Shown here: piece by piece, positions 5,218-12,936 of the stretch | How the letters are laid out: each line of letters opens with the position of its first letter | How positions within the stretch are numbered: position 1 is the stretch's first letter | Assembly: GCA_913057845.1 (NCBI GenBank) | Contig: CAJXPC010000016.1 | Coordinates: 1 to 12,961, forward strand | Direction: 5' to 3' | Origin: an uncultured Pseudomonadota bacterium | GTDB taxonomy: Bacteria; Pseudomonadota; Gammaproteobacteria; Burkholderiales; Eutrophovitaceae | DNA length: 12,961 bases | The notes under the pieces: model-generated | The model's database searches: none | What the model was told of the DNA's origin: nothing | What the model saw: the letters and a program-made list of their open reading frames with translations, nothing else | Program-made: the position numbers and the translations under genes

Positions 5218-5904
5218 ATGCAATCAAACATTCCTGCCTCATCTGCTGGTGGTGTCTTAGGAGCTCAACAGTTAAAAGTCCTAAAAAATACTTACCTAAT
5301 GCTGGCTCTCACCATGGTACCCACAATTATTGGGGCTTTCGTCGGTATGGCGTCGAGTGGTATTGTTTTTAAGCATCCCATCATGAGTTCCCTAGTCATG
5401 TTAGGTGCCGTCATCGGCTTACAATATGCGATTGCCGCAAATCGCAATAGCGGTCTTGGTGCTGCGTTACTTCTCGGCATGACCTTTATCCTAGGATGGT
5501 GGTTGGGCCCAATTTTGAACGTAGCACTTTCCTTGAGAAATGGACCTGAACTCATCGGTTTAGCCGCAGCTGGAACCGGAGGTATTATGGTTGTCATGAG
5601 CGTAATCGCAACCACATCCAAACGTGATTTCAGCTTTATGGGCAAATTCCTATTTGTGGGCATGATGGTACTTATCATTGCCATGTTCGCGAACATGTTC
5701 CTACAGATACCAGCCCTAGCGCTAACGATATCGGCTCTGGCCGTCGCTGTCTTCTCGATGTTCCTTTTGCACGATGTGAGCCGCATCGTCAACGGCGGCG
5801 AAACAAACTACCTTATGGCAGCCACGGGTGTTTACATGAGCTTATTCAATATATTTGTAAGCCTACTGCACTTACTAATGGCACTGGCAGGTAATCGGGA
5901 TTGA
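5218..5904 (+). CDS. yccA: Bax inhibitor-1/YccA family inner-membrane protein
   Basis: A 228-aa polytopic protein with about seven transmembrane segments (roughly 24-44, 54-74, 80-100, 111-131, 142-160, 164-184, 197-222). The C-terminal signature FLLHDVSRIVNGGETNY (182-198), continuing into AATGVYMSLFNIFVSLLHLL, is diagnostic for the YccA branch, with the conserved aspartate D186. In E. coli, YccA is a substrate and modulator of the FtsH membrane protease; the wider BI-1 family has been linked to ion leak and stress. Length is normal (about 220). The SD AAGGAG is 11 nt before the ATG, slightly long. It is next to and divergent from tRNA-Ser, and converges on rlmD through a shared terminator at 5920-5949. 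Confidence 0.93.
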   Translation: MQSNIPASSAGGVLGAQQLKVLKNTYLMLALTMVPTIIGAFVGMASSGIVFKHPIMSSLVMLGAVIGLQYAIAANRNSGLGAALLLGMTFILGWWLGPILNVALSLRNGPELIGLAAAGTGGIMVVMSVIATTSKRDFSFMGKFLFVGMMVLIIAMFANMFLQIPALALTISALAVAVFSMFLLHDVSRIVNGGETNYLMAATGVYMSLFNIFVSLLHLLMALAGNRD

Positions 5905-5919
5905 CACGCAGTAGATTTT

Positions 5920-5949
5920 AAAAAAAGCGCGATTTATCGCGCTTTTTTT
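5920..5949. terminator. bidirectional terminator between yccA and rlmD
   Basis: A7-GCGCGA, loop TTTA, TCGCGC-T7: a 6-bp GC stem with perfectly mirrored A and T tracts, so it can act on both convergent transcripts. Its right edge overlaps the rlmD stop codon (5948-5950), and it starts 15 bp after the yccA stop. Confidence 0.93.
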
Positions 5950-7240
5950 ATTTCTCAAAAGATGCGATAGATTCAACATGAGACGTATTAGGAAACATGT
6001 TGACGATACTCGCTGAAGTTAAGCGATAACCATGCTCATGCACGAGTATGCCAGCATCTCGCGCTAAGGTAGCCGGGTTGCAAGACACGTACACTATTTG
6101 TTTAGGGCCATTAGTCCCTATACTTTTAATGAGCTCCATTGCTCCATCACGCGGCGGATCAATCAGTAACTTATCAATCGCCCTAAGCGCTTGATAAGCG
6201 GGACACCCTTCTATAAAAAGGTTAGCCACAAGAAATTCACAACGATCAGACAATTGATTACGAGTGGCATTGCCAGACGCCCGATCAATCAGTTCTTGAT
6301 TCGCTTCTAGCCCAATAACTGCCGCACCACTTCTAGCAATTGCTAATGAGAAATTACCTAAGCCACAAAATAAATCTGCGACGCGCTCACCGGGTTTCAA
6401 CTTGAGTAGGCTAATTGCGCGACGAACCAATACCGAATTTACGTCTGTGTTCACTTGCGTAAACTCTGACAATCCAAACTCAAACGTCAGGTTCATATCA
6501 GGGATACTGTACGTTAGGGCAACTGGAAGTTCAGGACAGATCTGAATCAGCGTCCCTGGTCCTCCACGTTGCGTAAAAATAACCACATCATACTTCTCGC
6601 CGAATTGCTTCAATGCCTTTAAATCGTCTTCCGCCAAGTCTTCTAAAATCCTAAAAGCTAGAACATCAACCGCATCGCCACAGGCCACCTCTATTTGAGG
6701 CACTCGTTCTCGAATGGAGAATGATTCAACCAATAATTTTAAGGCTGGCAACAGCACTGAAATATGCTTAGGGAGCACCTCACAAGAAACCATATCGACT
6801 ACATAGCTCTTACCTTTTTCACGAAAACCAACCAGAGCTTTTTCTTTTTTTATCACATAACGGCTCGACAGACGAGCACGAGAACGATAGTTGAATGTAG
6901 GGCCACAAATCGGCGACAACATCTGCTCTGGATTAACCTTTCCAATACGGGTTAACGCATCTTCGAGTACCCGTTGTTTGATGGCGATCTGTGTTCTTGA
7001 ATTAATGTGTTGAAAACTACAGCCACCACAAACACCAAAATACGAACATTTCGGAGTTATGCGCGAGGAAGAAGGAGAGTTAATATAAGTAGAGACCCCA
7101 GTTTCAAAGCTTGGTTTACGTCTCTTAATCTCGACACCCACGGTCTCTTGAGGCAGAGCATTATCAACAAAGATAACTTTATTGTCATGACGAGCAATAC
7201 CACGTGCTTCATGGTCGACGGATTCAATCAAAACTTCCAT
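5948..7240 (-). CDS. rlmD: 23S rRNA (uracil-1939-C5)-methyltransferase RlmD
   Basis: A 430-aa SAM-dependent RNA m5U methyltransferase that modifies U1939 of 23S rRNA. Numbered from ATG 7240: an N-terminal TRAM/OB domain (about 1-55, GIARHDNKVIFVDNALPQE); four 4Fe-4S ligands C65, C71, C74 (YFGVCGGCSFQH) and C153; a central RNA-binding region; and a C-terminal Rossmann methyltransferase domain with DLFCGLGNFSL (289-299), IDPPRDG (360-366), catalytic nucleophile C387 in VSCNPATLARD and the base E423 in SHVES. All family catalytic residues are present. A TTG four codons upstream is also open; ATG is preferred because it aligns with the family N-terminus and TTG is rare, but neither has a strong SD. 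It is the last gene of the minus-strand train, 22 bp after a truncated exonuclease remnant. Confidence 0.96.
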   Translation of the reverse strand: MEVLIESVDHEARGIARHDNKVIFVDNALPQETVGVEIKRRKPSFETGVSTYINSPSSSRITPKCSYFGVCGGCSFQHINSRTQIAIKQRVLEDALTRIGKVNPEQMLSPICGPTFNYRSRARLSSRYVIKKEKALVGFREKGKSYVVDMVSCEVLPKHISVLLPALKLLVESFSIRERVPQIEVACGDAVDVLAFRILEDLAEDDLKALKQFGEKYDVVIFTQRGGPGTLIQICPELPVALTYSIPDMNLTFEFGLSEFTQVNTDVNSVLVRRAISLLKLKPGERVADLFCGLGNFSLAIARSGAAVIGLEANQELIDRASGNATRNQLSDRCEFLVANLFIEGCPAYQALRAIDKLLIDPPRDGAMELIKSIGTNGPKQIVYVSCNPATLARDAGILVHEHGYRLTSASIVNMFPNTSHVESIASFEK

Positions 7241-7262
7241 AACAGTACCCAAAGGATTTTAC

Positions 7263-7457
7263 CTAAGCTTGTAAAAATTTTGTCCAGTGCTCACCACTCA
7301 ATAGTGGACAGAACTCTGGGTCTATTTTTTTGAATCGTTCCTGGAAGGTATGGCTTGCGATTTTAAAATTATTAAACCATTCGTCATAATTTCTTATTCG
7401 ACGAACCCCAAGAATGAGGGGAATTGTCTCAATATCAAAAGTTAAAGTCGGGAACAT
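7263..7457 (-). pseudogene. truncated N-terminus of a predicted PolB-like 3'-5' exonuclease
   Basis: A 64-codon frame beginning MFPTLTFDIETIPLILGVRR. The start resembles the predicted 3'-5' exonuclease family related to the PolB proofreading domain, whose members open with a beta strand carrying FDIET(V/I)P, where D and E (here D8 and E10) are catalytic metal ligands of the DEDD fold, then a G-RR-L-Y segment. Family proteins are about 230-260 aa, and all later exonuclease motifs are missing: the frame stops 22 bp before rlmD. A gene of this family often lies beside cysM and rlmD in related bacteria (from memory), which supports a local decay by deletion. It starts 10 bp after the cysM stop, consistent with a former operon member. 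Residues 24-64 do not clearly match the family. A genuine new small protein is the alternative. Confidence 0.5.
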
Positions 7458-7467
7458 GACAAATACA

Positions 7468-8361
7468 TCACTCGGCAGGGAAAACACCCGTCGATAGGTA
7501 ACGGTCTCCTCTGTCACAAACAATCGTAACGATGGTTGCATCATCAAGAACTGCGGATAACTGTAGGGCAACCCACATCGCACCACCCGCTGAGATTCCA
7601 GCAAATATTCCCTCTTCTTTTGCCATTCGACGCGTCGTCTCCTCTGCGTCCACCTGCGACACCTCGATCACTCGATCAACACGTTTGGGATCAAATATTT
7701 TCGGCAAATAAGCCTCTGGCCACTTTCTGATTCCTGGAATTTGAGACCCATCAGTGGGTTGGCAACCGATAATTTGAATGTCCGAGTTTTTCGCTTTCAA
7801 ATATCGCGACACTCCCATTATTGTGCCTGTAGTGCCCATACTCGAGACGAAATGTGTGATTCGCCCCTCAGTTTGTTCCCAAATTTCTCGACCTGTGTTG
7901 TCATAGTGGGCCAGTGGATTATCAGTGTTAGAAAACTGATCCAGAATGACGCCCTCTCCGCGCGCTTGCATCTCTTCTGCGATATCCCTAGCACCTTCCA
8001 TACCTCGAGGCTGCGGTGTGAGTATAAATTTTGCGCCAAATGCGGCCATCGTCTGTCTTCTTTCGATCGACAAATTTTCCGGCATCACCAAAACCATTTT
8101 ATAGCCCTGCATTGCGGCCACCATCGCCAAAGCAATACCCGTATTACCAGAAGTGGCTTCGATAAGCGTGTCTCCCGGTTTAATACGTCCAGCTTCTTCA
8201 GCTTTCATAATCATCGACAAAGCAGCACGATCTTTCACTGATCCTGCTGGATTATTACCCTCTAATTTTCCCAAAACAACGTTGGTCGTCTGTCCCGGCA
8301 TTCGTTTTAACCGAACTAACGGAGTGTTACCAACTAAGTCATCAAGTGTTTTGTATGCCAT
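7468..8361 (-). CDS. cysM: cysteine synthase B (O-acetylserine sulfhydrylase)
   Basis: A 297-aa PLP enzyme of fold type II that makes L-cysteine from O-acetylserine and sulfide; CysM enzymes also accept thiosulfate to give S-sulfocysteine. The PLP lysine is K43 in NNPAGSVKDR. The substrate loop is EATSGNTGIALA (68-79), the PLP phosphate loop GTTGTIMG (176-183) and the pyridine-nitrogen serine S257 in GISAGGA. The stretch GCQPTDGSQIPGIRKWP (199-215) is characteristic of CysM rather than CysK. Length matches E. coli CysM (about 300). It is 16 bp after rfaD on the same strand, so almost certainly co-transcribed. The SD is weak. The chain is complete. Confidence 0.96.
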   Translation of the reverse strand: MAYKTLDDLVGNTPLVRLKRMPGQTTNVVLGKLEGNNPAGSVKDRAALSMIMKAEEAGRIKPGDTLIEATSGNTGIALAMVAAMQGYKMVLVMPENLSIERRQTMAAFGAKFILTPQPRGMEGARDIAEEMQARGEGVILDQFSNTDNPLAHYDNTGREIWEQTEGRITHFVSSMGTTGTIMGVSRYLKAKNSDIQIIGCQPTDGSQIPGIRKWPEAYLPKIFDPKRVDRVIEVSQVDAEETTRRMAKEEGIFAGISAGGAMWVALQLSAVLDDATIVTIVCDRGDRYLSTGVFPAE

Positions 8362-8377
8362 TTTGAAGTATTACTCT

Positions 8378-9379
8378 TTAAGAACAAATAGAGGTGGTCA
8401 AAAAATCAACGTACGCCTCAACACCCGAAGCGACATCATGAAAGGTGGCTTCCGATCCGGAATCCCGCAACCGTTCTAAGTTAGCCTCTGTGAAACTCTG
8501 ATACCTCGATTCCAAACCTTCAGGGAAAGGACGATACGTGATGACCTGTTGGTCTAACATGTCGTCAAGCGACATCAAAGATTCTCCGCGTCTTTTGCGC
8601 ACAGCATTGATGGTTGCTACAGCTACCTCGTTAAAGGTTTGTGATCGTCCCGTACCGCAATTATAGATACCTGACCGTTCCGGATGGTCTAAAAATTCCA
8701 AGTTCACCTTAACTACATCATCCACATAAACAAAATCTCGTCTCTGCTCTCCTGCAGCATATCCCCCACTGCCCTCAAATAACTTTAACGCACCGCCCTC
8801 AGACATTTGATTGAACAAATGATAAGAGACGGATGCCATTTGTCCTTTATGGTTTTCCCTAGGACCATACACATTGAAATATCTCAACCCAACAATTTGT
8901 GATTTTGCCCCATTCAGCCTTTCACGTACAAGTTCATCAAAAATGAATTTTGAATAACCATAGACATTTAATGGAGATTCGTTAACCTTATCTTCTTTAA
9001 ATTGAGTGCCAGCGCCGTAGACAGCAGCCGATGACGCATAGATAAAATGGATCTCATTTCTAATCGAAAAATCTAGAAGTTCAATTGAGTATTGGTAATT
9101 ATTGTCCAGCATATAATTACCATTCAATTCCATCGTATTTGAGCAGGCTCCTTGATGAAAAATTGCGGAGACTTTATCGTTAAATTTATTTTCGCGCACG
9201 AGATTACGAAAGTCATCTTTGTGCAGGTACTGCTTAAACTCGCAGCCTATTAGATTTTTAAACTTATGGGATGAACCAATGTTATCAACAACCCAAATGT
9301 CAACGATGCCACGTGCGTTCAAGCCTCGAATTAAATTCGAACCAATAAAACCTGCACCACCCGTCACAATCACCGACAT
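8378..9379 (-). CDS. rfaD: ADP-L-glycero-D-manno-heptose 6-epimerase
   Basis: A 333-aa short-chain dehydrogenase/epimerase (also named hldD or gmhD) that converts ADP-D-glycero- to ADP-L-glycero-D-manno-heptose, the precursor of the LPS inner core. The Rossmann nucleotide-binding motif is GGAGFIG (7-13); the family-specific stretch FHQGACSNTMELNGNYM is at 74-90; the catalytic serine is S116 or S117 in YASSAAVYG, and the YxxxK pair is Y140/K144 in NVYGYSK. Additional family blocks are RYFNVYGPRE (166-175) and EQRRDFVYVDDVV (211-223). It begins 3 bp after the stop of the heptose kinase gene, with its SD-like GTGAG inside that gene, so the two heptose enzymes are translationally linked. Confidence 0.96.
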   Translation of the reverse strand: MSVIVTGGAGFIGSNLIRGLNARGIVDIWVVDNIGSSHKFKNLIGCEFKQYLHKDDFRNLVRENKFNDKVSAIFHQGACSNTMELNGNYMLDNNYQYSIELLDFSIRNEIHFIYASSAAVYGAGTQFKEDKVNESPLNVYGYSKFIFDELVRERLNGAKSQIVGLRYFNVYGPRENHKGQMASVSYHLFNQMSEGGALKLFEGSGGYAAGEQRRDFVYVDDVVKVNLEFLDHPERSGIYNCGTGRSQTFNEVAVATINAVRKRRGESLMSLDDMLDQQVITYRPFPEGLESRYQSFTEANLERLRDSGSEATFHDVASGVEAYVDFLTTSICS

Positions 9380-9382
9380 CTA

Positions 9383-10327
9383 TTACTCACTTTCCGGGAA
9401 AAGCTCATCAAAATTTACCGTAGCAGTCCCAAGTTTACCCACGACAATTCCTGCGGCACGATTAGCAAAAGCTACTGATTCTTCAACATCACAACCACTC
9501 GCCAGCATAGCCGCAAAAACCCCTATAACAGTATCGCCTGCGCCGCTGACGTCATAAATTTCTTGCGCTGACGTAGGGAAATTCAGAGAATGACCTTCAC
9601 GAAATAAGCTCATCCCTTCTTCACTACGAGTCACCAATACTCCGGTCAAGCCAAGGTCCCTGCGCAACGTATTAACTTTTTGAGTGAGCTCCTTTTCAGA
9701 CTCCCAAGGGCCGACAACATTCCTTAACTCAGATTTATTCGGCGTGATGTATGAAGCACCACAATATCTCTCAAAATCAACACCCTTAGGATCAACAAGC
9801 ACGCATTTATCGGCTTTATTGGCCTCTCTAATCATTTGAGCAATATGCTGCAACCCGCCTTTACCGTAATCTGAGAATACAATCGCATCCGCATCCGACA
9901 CGAGATCGACATAACGCTTTAATGCTTGGTTTAAAACTTCGTGTGTTGGTGTGCTCTCAAAGTCAATTCTTACTAATTGCTGGTGCTGTGCAATCACACG
10001 AGTCTTAATCGTCGTTGAGAGCTGCTTATCGATCAGCAAGTGTGACTCGATATGATTACGCTCCAACAACGACTCTAACTCTCGCCCCTCCTGATCATCA
10101 CCTCTGACCGAAAGCAAGTTAACTCGAACCCCTTGCTTTGCAATATTCAAAGCGACATTACCGGCGCCACCTAGCCGATATTCGGTCTTATCAACACGCA
10201 CAACTGGAACAGGCGCCTCGGGCGAAATTCGATCCGCACTTCCGAACCAATAACGATCCAGCATCACATCCCCGACAACAAGAATTCGAGTAGATTTTAG
10301 TCTGTTTTTTAATTTAATAATGTTCAT
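9383..10327 (-). CDS. rfaE1: D-glycero-beta-D-manno-heptose-7-phosphate kinase, kinase domain only
   Basis: A 314-aa PfkB/ribokinase-fold sugar kinase that phosphorylates heptose-7-phosphate at C1 for LPS core synthesis. Substrate-binding blocks are VGDVMLDRYWFGSADRISPEAPVPV (in two halves at about 18-42) and GGAGNVALN (53-61). The catalytic anion-hole motif is DVSGAGDT (259-266), with catalytic base D265; DPKGVDFERY (179-188) and TPNKSE (195-200) are further HldE features. E. coli HldE is a fusion of about 477 aa with a C-terminal adenylyltransferase domain, which is absent here: the gene ends at the kinase domain and rfaD follows. A separate rfaE2 is expected elsewhere. It lies 44 bp after pyrF, with a weak SD. 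Confidence 0.94.
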   Translation of the reverse strand: MNIIKLKNRLKSTRILVVGDVMLDRYWFGSADRISPEAPVPVVRVDKTEYRLGGAGNVALNIAKQGVRVNLLSVRGDDQEGRELESLLERNHIESHLLIDKQLSTTIKTRVIAQHQQLVRIDFESTPTHEVLNQALKRYVDLVSDADAIVFSDYGKGGLQHIAQMIREANKADKCVLVDPKGVDFERYCGASYITPNKSELRNVVGPWESEKELTQKVNTLRRDLGLTGVLVTRSEEGMSLFREGHSLNFPTSAQEIYDVSGAGDTVIGVFAAMLASGCDVEESVAFANRAAGIVVGKLGTATVNFDELFPESE

Positions 10328-10371
10328 AACAATCGAGCCTACACACCCAAACAGGAAGTGTACTCGGTTTT

Positions 10372-11082
10372 TTATACATCAAAATTTACGCTATTTTCTA
10401 TTTCTTGCATGACTGAGGTTAATACACTGACTGGATCTAGCGCTTGCGTGATTGGTCGACCAATTACAAGATAATCAGCACCTTGTTTTATCGCTTCAGA
10501 AGGTGTCATTACCCGTTTCTGATCATGAGAGGCGGCTCCAGGTGGGCGAATACCTGGTGTTACCTTGATAAAATCGTCGCCAAACCTTGCATTCAGTTCC
10601 TTAGCCTCGTTAGCCGAACAGACGACTCCATCTGCTCCAGATTTTTGAGCTAACTGTGCCAACCGCATCACCATTTCCGCAGGTTCCTGATGAAAACCAA
10701 TGGCGCTCAGACTTGCCGCATCCATTGAGGTCAATATAGTTACAGCGGTGAGCAAAGAACGGTTAGGCGCATTTCCAAGTCCACTTCTTGCAGCCTGAAT
10801 CATTTCTGCTCCGCCTAAGGCGTGTACATTGACCATCCAAACACCAAGATCTCGAGCGGCGGCACAAGCTCGCTCGACTGTGTTTGGAATATCGTGATAT
10901 TTGAGATCTAAGAATACAGAAAAACCCTTCTCGACTAACATTTCTACAGGCCGAGGGCCGAAAGATGTGAAAAGTTCTTTACCGACCTTAAGTCCACAGA
11001 GTTCGGGACTAACACGATCGACAAAGCTCATCAGATGATTCTCATTTGAAAAATCTAATGCAACGATAACTTTTGATTTCAC
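10372..11082 (-). CDS. pyrF: orotidine 5'-phosphate decarboxylase
   Basis: A 236-aa TIM-barrel enzyme that decarboxylates OMP to UMP, the last step of de novo pyrimidine synthesis. The active-site array is D10 (VALDFS), K32 (GLKVGKE) and the D59-L-K61-Y-H-D64 motif in DLKYHDIPN; phosphate-binding elements are TPGIRPPG and VIGRPIT near the C-terminus. The frame is open 32 codons further upstream, but that extension lies inside lapB. The GTG at 11080-11082 with SD GGGAG 7 nt upstream aligns with the family N-terminus and gives the usual length. The GTG overlaps the lapB TGA in a 4-nt GTGA junction, indicating translational coupling. The lapA-lapB-pyrF order is as in E. coli. Confidence 0.95.
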   Translation of the reverse strand: MKSKVIVALDFSNENHLMSFVDRVSPELCGLKVGKELFTSFGPRPVEMLVEKGFSVFLDLKYHDIPNTVERACAAARDLGVWMVNVHALGGAEMIQAARSGLGNAPNRSLLTAVTILTSMDAASLSAIGFHQEPAEMVMRLAQLAQKSGADGVVCSANEAKELNARFGDDFIKVTPGIRPPGAASHDQKRVMTPSEAIKQGADYLVIGRPITQALDPVSVLTSVMQEIENSVNFDV

Positions 11083-12248
11083 GACTTTTCTCCCACTTGA
11101 ATCGTTGAAGGCACATAGGTGTCCAAGAGTCTGCACGCCGGGCACCGCCAGTAGTGCACTTGAGCGCGAAACCCACAACTATCACAAACATTGCCTGAAT
11201 CTTGACGATGCTGTTCTGTCACCTCAATGAGCAGATTAACGTCTTCAAGAAAGGCATCATCTGCATCGTTTTTTATTAAGTCAAGAATTGGAATAGCCCA
11301 AGTAACATCTAATGTTTGTTTCAAGAATGTTCGAGCTAAGTCGCGTGCAGCTTCGTGCCCCTCTAACTCGACACTCAGTTTATAAGTACGCACTAACAAG
11401 TCATGATTAGGGGCAACTTCGATAATTTTTTTAAAGTTTCCCAAACACTGGTTTTGAGTTCCCAACTTATAATGGCACTCGATCAATGAGTCCGAGACAA
11501 GCCCCATATAACCTACAGCAAAGTGCTCTAACTTACTCCACTCATGAATGGCCTCACGATAACGTCCTTGCGCCTTGAGTATGTCGCCTAGAACGACTCT
11601 AGGTCTGGGGGCTACCGGATTTTCGTCTATTGCGTTATAGAGCCACTCTAGAGCTTGATTATGGTCTTCCTTCTCGCAATAACTCAATGCAATTTCAACC
11701 ATAAAATGTGCAATCTCAGAATTTTTAGACTCACCCGTCGTTTCTTGTAATTTTCGTGCCACCTCTATAGCAAGCATCCATTCATTTTGGTTCACGTAAA
11801 GATCCGTCAGAATCCTCAACGCTTCGGGCACATGTTCTTTGCCGCCAACACGCTTAAGAAAGTCCTCGGCGCGGTCATACAAGCCTGATTTGAAAAAATC
11901 TTGACCCACGGATAGAACCGCTCTATTTCTTTGGACGCCTGTAAGATCAGGTCTATCGAGAAGACCTTGATGTATCGCTAACGCACGTTGCATCTCACCT
12001 TTATCGCGGAACAGGACACCAACAGCAAACTGCAACTCAATCGAATCTGGTTCTGCAAGAGAGAGTTTAACTAAAACTTCTATTGCCTTATCTTTTTCTT
12101 CATTTAGTAAAAAGTTTAACCCTTCAATATATGTCGATGGAATTCGTCTTGTCTCGCTCACAAGCTGCTTAACGTCTATCTTAGCCGCGAGCCATCCCAG
12201 TAAAAAAAATAACGGGAATGAGAGTAACCACCAGTTTTCAAAATCCAT
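11079..12248 (-). CDS. lapB: lipopolysaccharide assembly protein B (TPR, rubredoxin-type metal site)
   Basis: A 389-aa inner-membrane-anchored protein, the same length as E. coli LapB (YciM). Residues 6-22 form one N-terminal transmembrane helix, followed by a run of about nine TPR-type helical pairs (about 40-340, for example ALEWLYNAIDENPVAPRPRV and EAIHEWSKLEHFAVGYMGL). A C-terminal rubredoxin-like metal-binding domain has C355-x2-C358 and C369-x2-C372. In E. coli, LapB recruits LpxC to FtsH for degradation and so balances LPS against phospholipid synthesis; metal binding by the four cysteines is needed. It lies 17 bp after lapA with an AGGA SD 7 nt before ATG. YccA, another FtsH-linked protein, is coded about 5 kb away in this window. 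Confidence 0.95.
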   Translation of the reverse strand: MDFENWWLLSFPLFFLLGWLAAKIDVKQLVSETRRIPSTYIEGLNFLLNEEKDKAIEVLVKLSLAEPDSIELQFAVGVLFRDKGEMQRALAIHQGLLDRPDLTGVQRNRAVLSVGQDFFKSGLYDRAEDFLKRVGGKEHVPEALRILTDLYVNQNEWMLAIEVARKLQETTGESKNSEIAHFMVEIALSYCEKEDHNQALEWLYNAIDENPVAPRPRVVLGDILKAQGRYREAIHEWSKLEHFAVGYMGLVSDSLIECHYKLGTQNQCLGNFKKIIEVAPNHDLLVRTYKLSVELEGHEAARDLARTFLKQTLDVTWAIPILDLIKNDADDAFLEDVNLLIEVTEQHRQDSGNVCDSCGFRAQVHYWRCPACRLLDTYVPSTIQVGEKS

Positions 12249-12265
12249 CGAGTATTCCTACAACG

Positions 12266-12484
12266 CTAAGGGTGCTTCTTAATAGTTGATCTACTAAACC
12301 AAGTCATCGTAGTTCCCAAAGCCAAGCCCAAAACAAAAACCAAAAAAACAACCACTGCTAGTGGCAAAGTAAACTCATATACGTTAGCAAAACGCAGTGT
12401 AACGACGTCGAAATTGTAGATGGCAAAGACCAAAATCAAAGCAAAAAGGATTAGCTTAAATAAGCCAGATACAAATCTAAACAT
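12266..12484 (-). CDS. lapA: lipopolysaccharide assembly protein A (short form)
   Basis: A 72-aa inner-membrane protein of the LapA/YciS (DUF1049) family. Two transmembrane segments at about 8-24 (LFKLILFALILVFAIYN) and 38-60 (FTLPLAVVVFLVFVLGLALG) are separated by the family signature N24-x-D-x-V-x-L-x-F (FDVVTLRF). E. coli LapA is about 102 aa; this copy lacks most of the charged C-terminal tail, keeping only SRSTIKKHP, which is common for the family outside enterics. It acts with LapB in LPS assembly and LpxC control. It sits just before lapB and after a terminator that separates it from ihfB, so a promoter between 12485 and 12530 is likely. Confidence 0.92.
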   Translation of the reverse strand: MFRFVSGLFKLILFALILVFAIYNFDVVTLRFANVYEFTLPLAVVVFLVFVLGLALGTTMTWFSRSTIKKHP

Positions 12485-12504
12485 GTTGCACCATCTCTTC
12501 TTAT

Positions 12505-12522
12505 TTAGTTAACTAAGTTATA
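12505..12522 (-). promoter_or_regulatory. candidate lapA promoter -10 with 12-bp palindrome
   Basis: On the minus strand, TATAAC (12517-12522) could serve as a -10 between the ihfB terminator and lapA. Directly after it, TTAGTTAACTAA (12505-12516) is a perfect 12-bp palindrome covering the expected start point. A separate promoter is needed if the upstream terminator is efficient. No -35 can be placed outside the terminator's T-run, so confidence is limited. Confidence 0.35.
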
Positions 12523-12528
12523 AAGCAC

Positions 12529-12560
12529 AAAAAAAAGCGATCGAGAAAACCCCGATCGCT
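12529..12560 (-). terminator. intrinsic terminator between ihfB and lapA
   Basis: Minus-strand AGCGATCG pairs with CGATCGCT (12553-12560 and 12536-12543) around a 9-base loop, followed by T8. It lies 52 bp after the ihfB stop codon and 45 bp before lapA, so it ends or attenuates the ihfB transcript. Confidence 0.9.
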
Positions 12561-12611
12561 CTTTAAATCTACTTTAACAGTGACAAATCCGCCCCATCAA
12601 AAGTTTCGCAC

Positions 12612-12902
12612 TCACATTCCCGACCGAGCATTCACTCTATCCTTAAGCTCTTTGCCGGGCTTAAAATGTGGCACGTACTTTGGTGGCACAGAAACTTGTT
12701 CACCACTTTTAGGGTTTCTCCCATTTCGAGGCGGCCTATAATTTAAAGCAAAACTACCGAATCCCCTTATTTCAGCGCGTTGGCCTTTTTCCAAAGTTGA
12801 GCGTATCGCCTCCAATAGCAAACCCACCGAAAACGTTACATCGTCTTCTTTAAATGCAGGTAGTCTTTCTACCAATCGACTAATAAGCTCAGACTTTGTC
12901 AT
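12612..12902 (-). CDS. ihfB: integration host factor subunit beta
   Basis: A 96-aa DNA-bending protein of the HU/IHF family that pairs with IHF-alpha to bend DNA in recombination, replication and transcription. The family signature is at 46-60 ([15 protein letters not shown]), and the beta-arm carries GRNPKSG (61-67) with the intercalating proline P64. The C-terminus [17 protein letters not shown] (75-91) is typical of the beta subunit, and E44 (the IHF-beta specificity position) is kept. The correct start is ATG 12902, with SD GAGGG 10 nt upstream. The frame stays open through 12953, but those upstream codons are partly adapter and give the artefact peptide MCIRDR. In relatives, rpsA usually precedes ihfB; here only 34 bp of native upstream sequence remain. 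Confidence 0.96.
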   Translation of the reverse strand: MTKSELISRLVERLPAFKEDDVTFSVGLLLEAIRSTLEKGQRAEIRGFGSFALNYRPPRNGRNPKSGEQVSVPPKYVPHFKPGKELKDRVNARSGM

Positions 12903-12936
12903 AAAAACGTCACCCTCGAAACACTTATATTTAACT

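Noticed and set aside
5292..5792. 166-codon minus-strand open frame inside yccA
   Set aside because: Antisense shadow of a clearly identified membrane protein; no SD or recognisable domain.
7241..7252. TTG start four codons upstream for rlmD
   Set aside because: TTG is rare, its SD is no better, and the ATG matches the usual family N-terminus; it remains possible.
7458..7604. Upstream extension of the 64-codon exonuclease remnant into cysM (113 codons in total)
   Set aside because: The extra 49 codons overlap the conserved C-terminus of cysM in another frame, and the family N-terminus (FDIETIP) aligns with a start at 7457.
7741..8241. 166-codon plus-strand open frame inside cysM
   Set aside because: Antisense to a fully conserved enzyme gene; its Cys/His-rich composition reflects complementary codons.
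11083..11178. 32-codon N-terminal extension of pyrF
   Set aside because: It lies within the conserved C-terminal metal domain of lapB, and the GTG start with an SD fits the family length.
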